NCBI GenBank assembly: GCA_005800795.1
Contig: SYEN01000431.1
Span: forward strand, 1 to 11,618
Direction of reading: 5' to 3'
DNA from: Burkholderiales bacterium
GTDB lineage: Bacteria > Pseudomonadota > Gammaproteobacteria > Burkholderiales > SG8-41
Length of the DNA stretch: 11,618 bases
The notes under the pieces were generated by a model that worked only from the letters and a program-made list of their open reading frames with translations, did not search any database and had not been told where the DNA came from. Positions 6,890 through 11,618 of the stretch are shown in pieces. Numbering within the stretch: position 1 is the stretch's first letter; each line of letters opens with the position of its first letter. The position numbers and the translations under genes were made by a program.

Positions 6890-7969
6890 ATGAAAATTCC
6901 CGCGAATTCCGCGCAACGGGCGGCAGCGGTGCTGCGTGACCCACGTTGGCGTGCCGTTGCCCGGCGCGATACAGGTGCGGATGGCCAGTTCTTTTATGCC
7001 GTGAAATCCACCGGTGTGTACTGCCGTCCCTCGTGTGCTGCCCGTCTCGCGCGCCCGGAGTACGTGAGCTTTTATGCCACTTGCGCAGATGCCGAGCGCG
7101 AGGGATTTCGTCCGTGCAAGCGCTGCAAACCAGATAATCCGCCCTTGCAGGAAGCGCACGCGGCGATAGTGGCACGTATTTGCCGGTGCATCGTGGCTGC
7201 GCAGGAAACGCATACTCTGGCTGAATTGGCGCGGCTGGCAGGCATGAGTGTTTACCATTTTCATCGCGTGTTCAAAAGCATAGCCGGCGTGACGCCCAAG
7301 GCATACGCTGTGGCGCATCGTGCCAAGCGCGTGCGCGGTGAACTGCTGCGTGGTGGCAAAGTGACTGATGCCATTTACAATGCGGGCTACAACGCCGGCA
7401 GCCGCTTCTACGAAAAATCCGCAGCCGTGCTGGGCATGACACCCACCCAATATCGTGCCGGGGGTGTTGCGACGGACATACAGTTTGTTGTCGGCCACTG
7501 TTCGTTGGGGGCGATACTGGTTGCGGCGAGCACACGTGGTGTGTGTGCACTGTGGCTGGGTGATAAGGCAGACACGCTAGCACGAGAGTTGCACGCACAA
7601 TTTCCACGTGCGCGGCTTGCAACCGGTGACAGGAAATTCGAGCAATGGGTGGCGCGAGCCGTAAGGCTGGTAGATTCCCCTGCACGCACTGTGAAACTTC
7701 CGTTGGACGTGCGCGGCACTGCGTTCCAGCAGCGCGTGTGGCAGGCGCTGCAAAAAATTCCACGCGGTGAAACCGCGACTTACGGTGAAATTGCCGAACG
7801 CATCGGCTCACCAAAGGCCGTGCGCGCGGTGGCTGGTGCTTGCGCCGCGAACGCGCTGGCGGTGGCAATACCGTGTCACCGCGTGGTACGTGCGGATGGC
7901 AGCTTGGCGGGCTATCGTTGGGGTGCTGCGCGTAAACGCGTACTGCTGGCCCGCGAGAAAAAATTTTAG
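6890..7969 (+). CDS. ada: Ada: bifunctional transcriptional activator / O6-methylguanine-DNA methyltransferase
   Basis: Ada repairs alkylated DNA by moving methyl groups to its own cysteines. Methylation of the N-terminal cysteine turns it into an activator of the adaptive response. Counting from ATG 6890 (359 residues; E. coli Ada has 354), the N-terminal zinc domain has Cys45, Cys49, Cys76 and Cys79 in GVYCRPSC and GFRPCKRC, with the same spacing as E. coli C38, C42, C69 and C72. Cys45 is the expected phosphotriester acceptor. An AraC-type helix-turn-helix pair follows (about 90-190: LAELARLAGMSVYHFHRVFK, then SRFYEKSAAVLGMTPTQYR). The C-terminal methyltransferase domain carries the acceptor Cys329 in IPCHRVVR. 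All three parts are intact. A GTG at 6878 would add four residues, but AGG at 6881-6883 is well spaced for ATG 6890. The upstream Ada box suggests self-induction. No alkB or alkA is adjacent. Confidence 0.95.
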   Translation: MKIPANSAQRAAAVLRDPRWRAVARRDTGADGQFFYAVKSTGVYCRPSCAARLARPEYVSFYATCADAEREGFRPCKRCKPDNPPLQEAHAAIVARICRCIVAAQETHTLAELARLAGMSVYHFHRVFKSIAGVTPKAYAVAHRAKRVRGELLRGGKVTDAIYNAGYNAGSRFYEKSAAVLGMTPTQYRAGGVATDIQFVVGHCSLGAILVAASTRGVCALWLGDKADTLARELHAQFPRARLATGDRKFEQWVARAVRLVDSPARTVKLPLDVRGTAFQQRVWQALQKIPRGETATYGEIAERIGSPKAVRAVAGACAANALAVAIPCHRVVRADGSLAGYRWGAARKRVLLAREKKF

Positions 7970-8204
7970 TGACCGTAGTCTGCGAGGAGCGCGGCGTACT
8001 AGAGTTGTAACGCAACGTTTTGCCCCGGAATACCGTTCGCTCCTTACCGCCTAAGAACGCTGGGTTTTTGTAACCTCAATGAGTTATTTGCGTCGGGCGC
8101 CTTTGATTTCAAAAACAAGACGTTTAGTTTTTGCGCGGTCATTGACACCGCCAATGCTTTCAGTGGTGAGACTTTCTCAGGAAAATCACGTATTTTGGAA
8201 AAGC

Positions 8205-8828
8205 TCAAGCCTCATGCTTTCGTAAGTCGCCAAGTGTATTGATATTTCCAAACGCTTCGGCTTCATCATCAAACCGCACTTCAACAACCTTCAGCGCGGC
8301 ATACCATGCATCAATTTTGCGCCCGCCACTTTCCAAAAACGACGAGAGACCCGGCAACACCGATTGGCGCGTGAGACAAAACACCGGGTGTGGCTGATCA
8401 CCGGTGCGGGCTACGGCGAGTTGGGCTTGCTGTTCAATTAGAGCGCCATACAACCGCGCGATCAAATCCAACGGCAGGAAAGGGGAGTCACACGGCACGG
8501 TGGCGACGAGTTCGTGTGTGGCCGCGCTTAAGCCCCGATGCAAACCCGCCAGTGGCCCGGCAAAGCCGCCGATGGCGTCAGGCACGACTTTGTGGCTAAG
8601 TATTTGATATTGTTCAATATTTTTATTGGCGTTGATCAGCACTTCATCGACTTGCGGGGCGAAGCGCTCAAGCACCCACTGCACCATCGGCTTGCCGCGC
8701 AGTAGCTGCAAGCCCTTGTCGACGCTGCCCATGCGGCGGCCCTGGCCACCCGCAAGGATGACGCCGGTGATTGCGGGACGGGGCGTGGCGGATGGCATGA
8801 ATTTTCGGAACGGAAGCGGGCCGCGCAT
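8205..8828 (-). CDS. mobA: Molybdenum cofactor guanylyltransferase MobA
   Basis: MobA links GMP from GTP to molybdopterin-Mo, producing the guanine dinucleotide form of the cofactor used by DMSO-reductase family enzymes. The 207 residues have the nucleotidyltransferase fold landmarks in order: ILAGGQGRRMG with the downstream lysine of DKGL (24-40), the conserved GFAGPLAGL segment (88-96), and the metal-binding aspartate D114 in VPCDSPFLP (111-119). The C-terminal part includes the FGNINTLGDL segment typical of the family. Length is close to E. coli MobA. The start is uncertain: ATG 8828 gives ten residues more than ATG 8798, and neither has a strong ribosome site; the shorter form begins closer to the LAGG motif, as in known homologues. 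It follows the dehydrogenase gene by 23 bp on the same strand, so it is probably cotranscribed. No other molybdopterin gene is in view. Confidence 0.93.
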   Translation of the reverse strand: MRGPLPFRKFMPSATPRPAITGVILAGGQGRRMGSVDKGLQLLRGKPMVQWVLERFAPQVDEVLINANKNIEQYQILSHKVVPDAIGGFAGPLAGLHRGLSAATHELVATVPCDSPFLPLDLIARLYGALIEQQAQLAVARTGDQPHPVFCLTRQSVLPGLSSFLESGGRKIDAWYAALKVVEVRFDDEAEAFGNINTLGDLRKHEA

Positions 8829-8851
8829 AGCACCAGGCGCTGCGCGATGAC

Positions 8852-9967
8852 TTACGCTGTCAGCTTTTCGTCTTCCGGCGTAATCGGCAATTTCACCGGA
8901 CGCTTCAACTTTGCCGACAGATCAATCGCCTTGGTCAGCATCAGCCGGTTGTGACCTTCACGTGCGGTGGCGTGCTGCGTGGTTACACCCATCGACACGC
9001 GGTTCAACCAGGAGTTTGTCTCCTCGCGCATCGGCCCGCGCAATTCGCCCAGCGCCATGTCACCCACGGGATAACTCGTCAGAAAATCGACGTGACGGCG
9101 TTTATCGGGCGCGTAACCTTCGGCTTGAATCAGATTGGTGGCGAGCACCATGTCGCGGTGCGTGTCATCAATCGTGAGCACGCCCTCCGTGCCGACCATG
9201 CCCACCTCAAGGGAATACACCGCACCGGGCCATACTTCAGGCAGGCCCCACGAAATCATGCCGTGGTAAATCGAATCGTCGTTGAACGTGATGGTGTAGG
9301 CCGTGCCGTCGACGCCCTGCCACGTTTTGCCCAGCGCCTTGTTGACCGAGCGTGCATAGACTTCCACGGGCGTCTTGGCTTCCATGCACCACATCACGAT
9401 ATCCAGCGCGTGGGTCCCCGAGATCACCATCGGCGTGACTTCGGCACGGTTGTCGCTGCGCTTGTAGTTGTCGATGGCCACCAACCGGTTCATAAACGCG
9501 CGGGAGGTCACCATGGTCACTTCGCCCAATGCGCCCGATTGCACCTTCTCTTTAGCGACCAGCCAGCGGCGACGGAAACGCTGGGTGTAGCCGATGACGG
9601 CATCGACACCAAACTTTTCTATAGCAGCCAGCGTTTGTTGTGACTCGGCCAAGTCGGTCGCCAGCGGTTTTTCGATCAGCAACGGCAGCTTGCGTTCCGC
9701 CGCCATGATCACCGGGTCGACGTGCAAGTGTTCGTCGGTGCAGACGATAACTGCGTTGACCTCGGGCCGTGCGAGCAGGTCTTTGTAGGACGTGGTGATG
9801 TAGTCGGCGTGACACTTGTGGCCGACAATTTCGCCACGCTCCGGTTGTTTTTCCGCAATACCGATCCAACCAACGGACGGGTGACGTGAGGCGAGTTCAC
9901 CGCGGATCAGGCCGACTCGGCCAGCGCCGATGATGGCAAGGCCGATTTTTTTTGGGTCTTTTTTCAT
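8852..9967 (-). CDS. Gfo/Idh/MocA family NAD(P)-dependent oxidoreductase (copy 2 of a tandem pair)
   Basis: This 371-residue protein belongs to the Gfo/Idh/MocA family, which oxidises or reduces sugars, inositols and related polyols with NAD(P). The N-terminal Rossmann domain begins at once with GLAIIGAGRVG (9-19). The catalytic lysine is in EKP (99-101), followed by GYTQRF (126-131). The substrate domain has GTHALDIVMW with H186 and D189, which align with the usual catalytic histidine and an upstream acidic residue. A segment GTEGVLTIDDTHRD (259-272) is shared almost exactly with the upstream neighbour, marking them as paralogues. An ATG at 10012 is open and would add 15 residues, but it lies inside a hairpin repeat and the extra residues precede the Rossmann fold, so ATG 9967 is preferred. 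It is probably cotranscribed with the upstream dehydrogenase and mobA. Substrate unknown. Confidence 0.9.
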   Translation of the reverse strand: MKKDPKKIGLAIIGAGRVGLIRGELASRHPSVGWIGIAEKQPERGEIVGHKCHADYITTSYKDLLARPEVNAVIVCTDEHLHVDPVIMAAERKLPLLIEKPLATDLAESQQTLAAIEKFGVDAVIGYTQRFRRRWLVAKEKVQSGALGEVTMVTSRAFMNRLVAIDNYKRSDNRAEVTPMVISGTHALDIVMWCMEAKTPVEVYARSVNKALGKTWQGVDGTAYTITFNDDSIYHGMISWGLPEVWPGAVYSLEVGMVGTEGVLTIDDTHRDMVLATNLIQAEGYAPDKRRHVDFLTSYPVGDMALGELRGPMREETNSWLNRVSMGVTTQHATAREGHNRLMLTKAIDLSAKLKRPVKLPITPEDEKLTA

Positions 9968-10007
9968 GACTGTAGCTCGATTGTGAAGCAAATCATTTAC
10001 CAAAATC

Positions 10008-10086
10008 GTCATTCCCGCGAAGGCGGGAATCCATACATTGGTTGCGATGCAAGTGTGTTATGGGTTCCCGCCTTCGCGGGAACGAC
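10008..10086. repeat. Paired inverted hairpin repeat (REP/MITE-like, CATTCCCGCG type)
   Basis: Two 28-base arms, 10008-10035 and 10059-10086, are inverted copies of each other with one A-C mismatch and one G-T wobble, around a 23-base loop. Each arm is itself a hairpin: ATTCCCGC-GAAG-GCGGGAAT on the left and GTTCCCGC-CTTC-GCGGGAAC on the right. This is the design of dispersed proteobacterial REP/dRS3-like repeats. It lies between the two dehydrogenase genes, where the transcript could fold into one long hairpin and alter the expression ratio of the two genes. Confidence 0.85.
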
Positions 10087-10126
10087 AGGGATATTTTTTC
10101 AACCTGATGCAGCCAATACTGGGCGT

Positions 10127-11191
10127 TTACCGTGCTGCTATCGCAGCCCGCGATTCTGGCAACGGCAAACTCACCGGCTCATTGCGCTCGGCTGACAGAT
10201 CCGCGGCGATGTAGACCTCCATCACATCGCGCGCTTCTTCGCCGGTCACCAGTACTGGGCGGTCACACGCAACAGCTTCGAGAAAATGCACGGTCTCGGA
10301 TGCCATGGGCCCGGCGTACGTATGGGCCACCGGCTCGCCGGGCATGGTGGACATCGGGTGCACAATGCCGGATTTCATCGTAGTCAACTGCGTATCGCGA
10401 TGCGTGTCGTCGATGATGAGGGCGCCTTCGGTGCCGATCATTTCGATCCAAGTCATCGAAAAGTTCGGATACGCCGGGGGCAAACTCCAGCCTGCGCAAA
10501 CCACGCACGACACGCCGTTATCAAACGTCACCGTGATGTATTGCGTGTCGGGAATGTCTGCGCCCGTTGATTCGCGCATGGCGCCGTAGTTCACGGTGGA
10601 ATACACGCGCACCACCTTGGCCGGCTGCAAACACCACATCACGAAATCCAAATCGTGCGTCGCCTCCATCGCGGCGGGAGAGAGCTTGGAGCGGCCCGTA
10701 ATTTTTTTGCCAAGCCCGCGGCCGATGTGGCGGCTGACCAGCGCGCTGACCGGCTTGCCCAGCGTGCCGTCTTTCAGCGATTGTTTGACATAGGCGAACT
10801 TCGGATTGAAGCGCTGCGAATAGCCGATGGTGAATTTGAGATTGTTCTTTTTGGCGAGGTGATTCAGCTCGTCCGCCTCGTGCAGCTCAATGGCAATCGG
10901 CTTTTCCAGAAACACGTGTTTGCCCGACAGCAGCGACTCACGCGCCATCGGGTAGTGCAATGCTTCCGGCGTGGCGGAGATCAACACCGCGTCGATGTCG
11001 TCCCGCTTGATGATGTCTTTGTAATCGGCGGTGGCGGTAACAGAATGCACCTTGGCTGCCATTTCGGCGAGGCGCTCTGGCCGTGTTTCGACGATGTGCA
11101 GGTCTTTCACCAGCGGATTCATGGCACAGGTTTCCGCGCGTATGCCGCCGCACCAGCCCGTGCCGATTACGGCTACGTTGATTTGTTTCAC
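10127..11191 (-). CDS. Gfo/Idh/MocA family NAD(P)-dependent oxidoreductase (copy 1 of a tandem pair)
   Basis: This is the first gene of the minus-strand cluster, 354 residues from GTG 11191. The Rossmann domain opens with INVAVIGTGWCGG (4-16). The catalytic EKP is at 96-98 and GYSQRF at 123-128. The substrate domain contains ATHDLDFVMW with H179 and D182, and GTEGALIIDDTHRD (253-266). It matches its downstream neighbour at each of these points, and also in the W-LP motif before the GTEG segment, so the pair arose by duplication or they form a matched enzyme set. AAGGA at 11199-11203 is seven bases before GTG 11191 but only one base before GTG 11197, which favours 11191; the longer start would add two residues. 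The family acts on sugars, inositols and similar polyols; the substrate is not readable here. A 15-bp inverted repeat at 11241-11255 overlaps its probable promoter. Confidence 0.9.
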   Translation of the reverse strand: MKQINVAVIGTGWCGGIRAETCAMNPLVKDLHIVETRPERLAEMAAKVHSVTATADYKDIIKRDDIDAVLISATPEALHYPMARESLLSGKHVFLEKPIAIELHEADELNHLAKKNNLKFTIGYSQRFNPKFAYVKQSLKDGTLGKPVSALVSRHIGRGLGKKITGRSKLSPAAMEATHDLDFVMWCLQPAKVVRVYSTVNYGAMRESTGADIPDTQYITVTFDNGVSCVVCAGWSLPPAYPNFSMTWIEMIGTEGALIIDDTHRDTQLTTMKSGIVHPMSTMPGEPVAHTYAGPMASETVHFLEAVACDRPVLVTGEEARDVMEVYIAADLSAERNEPVSLPLPESRAAIAAR

Positions 11192-11239
11192 AGACACGTC
11201 CTTGAGTAACTTGCGATGGGGGGTAAAACGAAGGCAGGT

Positions 11240-11255
11240 ATTCTATCCGATAGAA
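11240..11255 (-). promoter_or_regulatory. Operator-like inverted repeat overlapping a candidate -10 of the dehydrogenase operon
   Basis: TTCTATC (11241-11247) and GATAGAA (11249-11255) are perfect inverted copies around one central base. On the minus strand TAGAAT (11245-11240) is a good -10 hexamer, about 50 bases before the first dehydrogenase start, and overlaps the repeat. I see no strong -35. A dimeric repressor bound here would block that promoter. The regulator is not encoded in the window. Confidence 0.45.
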
Positions 11256-11325
11256 GCTCGCCACTCTTGAATCACGGCTTAACAGATTGCATACAGAATT
11301 GCCCTTGAAGTCAAAAGCCGCATTG

Positions 11326-11353
11326 AAAAATAATCAATAAAAACAGATAGTTA
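11326..11353 (+). repeat. A-rich intergenic repeat, copy 2 (upstream of glpK)
   Basis: AAAAATAA followed by TCAATAAAAACAGATAGTTA is a near-exact repeat of 6670-6698, with one base deletion and one substitution. It ends three bases before a candidate -10 for glpK, so it may be part of that promoter region. Confidence 0.5.
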
Positions 11354-11362
11354 TGTATAACT
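11349..11362 (+). promoter_or_regulatory. Candidate glpK promoter -10 within a short inverted repeat
   Basis: TATAAC (11356-11361) is five of six for a sigma-70 -10 and lies 57 bases before the glpK start. It falls within AGTTAT-GT-ATAACT, a 6-2-6 inverted repeat that could bind a regulator. The matching -35 is weak (TCAATA at 11334-11339, spacer 16). Confidence 0.3.
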
Positions 11363-11418
11363 GCCCGTGGATTTAATCGGTGTGCTTCTGCGATAATCTG
11401 TGGCGAAAGGATTTTGAA

Positions 11419-11618
11419 GTGTCGGCTTTCATACTCGCGCTTGACCAGGGCACTACCAGCTCGCGCGCCATTGTGTTCGATGGCGCGGGCTGCGCGCGTG
11501 CAATGGCGCAGCGCGAATTCCGGCAGATTTTTCCAAAACCTGGGTGGGTCGAGCATGACCCGATGGAAATATGGGACACGCAGCTTGCCGTCGCGCACGA
11601 AGCGCTGGCGCAGGCAAA
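11419..11618 (+). CDS. glpK: Glycerol kinase GlpK, N-terminal part (3' end outside window)
   Basis: Glycerol kinase phosphorylates glycerol to sn-glycerol 3-phosphate, trapping it in the cytoplasm for catabolism or lipid synthesis. The 66 codons present contain the FGGY-kinase N-terminal phosphate-binding motif LALDQGTTSSRAIVFD (residues 6-21), the QREFRQIFPKPGWVEHDP block and the MEIWDTQ segment (about 31-55). All are highly characteristic of GlpK and not of the related xylulokinase or gluconokinase. Only about one eighth of the expected 500-residue protein is present, so catalytic residues further along cannot be checked. The start is GTG 11419, preceded by AAAGGA (11406-11411) seven bases upstream. 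The gene is divergent from the dehydrogenase operon, with 227 bp between the two starts; shared control is possible but unproven. Confidence 0.95.
   Translation, partial: MSAFILALDQGTTSSRAIVFDGAGCARAMAQREFRQIFPKPGWVEHDPMEIWDTQLAVAHEALAQA

Noticed and set aside
8125..8145. Small inverted repeat GCGGT...ACCGC in the ada-mobA convergent spacer, considered as a terminator.
   Set aside because: The stem is only 5 bp and neither strand has a T run after it.
8003..8239. A 79-codon open frame on the plus strand with a protein-like composition (for example ELFASGAFDFKNKTF), ending at TGA 8240-8242.
   Set aside because: It has no ATG or convincing alternative start, no ribosome site, matches no family I recognise, and its 3' end overlaps mobA on the other strand. 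It may be chance or a decayed remnant.
9968..10012. An N-terminal extension of the downstream dehydrogenase from ATG 10012.
   Set aside because: The extra ATG lies in the REP-like repeat and the added residues precede a Rossmann fold that already starts normally from ATG 9967.
1..11618. Search by eye for CRISPR arrays, tRNA or rRNA genes, toxin-antitoxin pairs, phage genes or defence systems.
   Set aside because: I found no regularly spaced repeats, no tRNA-like cloverleaf and no gene of these types. Apart from the IS fragment the window is ordinary chromosomal content.

Overview
The window looks like a chromosomal segment from a GC-rich proteobacterium, most likely a betaproteobacterium (Burkholderiales or Nitrosomonadales type). 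The reasons are a RelA with an inactivated hydrolase domain, an Ada of the classic three-part type, MmgE/PrpD and Gfo/Idh/MocA metabolic genes, and short GC-rich hairpin repeats of the CATTCCCGCG...CGGGAAT and GTGGGCAC...GTGCCCAC kinds. The taxon is an inference from gene content and style. The coding DNA is uniformly GC-rich. The AT-rich stretches are the left edge and a few intergenic spans.

Layout, left to right. (1) At 1-137 is the C-terminal tail of an IS1595/ISXO2-like transposase, running off the left edge. (2) At 173-1468 (+) is a lipoprotein serine hydrolase of the class C beta-lactamase/esterase fold. It converges, across a hairpin repeat, on an MmgE/PrpD family protein (1510-2901, -). 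(3) That gene is divergent from an MFS transporter (3100-4254, +). The 198-bp spacer between them holds a perfect 12-bp palindrome. (4) At 4392-6623 (+) is relA, the stringent-response ppGpp synthetase, followed by a 266-bp regulatory spacer. (5) At 6890-7969 (+) is ada, the methylation-repair protein and regulator. A good match to an Ada operator lies about 70 bp upstream of it. (6) At 7970-8204 is a 235-bp convergent spacer in which I recognise nothing. (7) A minus-strand cluster follows, transcribed from about 11191 down to 8205: a Gfo/Idh/MocA dehydrogenase, a paired hairpin repeat, a second Gfo/Idh/MocA paralogue, then mobA (molybdenum cofactor guanylyltransferase). (8) Divergent from this cluster is the start of glpK (glycerol kinase, 11419 onward), cut by the right edge. 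The spacer between them carries a 15-bp inverted repeat and promoter-like elements.

The genes fall into separate functional units rather than one pathway: stress signalling (relA), alkylation repair (ada), small-molecule catabolism and transport (MmgE/PrpD with MFS; the dehydrogenase pair; glpK), and cofactor maturation (mobA). I see no evidence of a large undescribed system. The parts most worth a second look are regulatory: the Ada box and long hairpin in front of ada, an A-rich motif repeated in intergenic regions, the operator-like inverted repeat before the dehydrogenase operon, and the tandem dehydrogenase pair itself.
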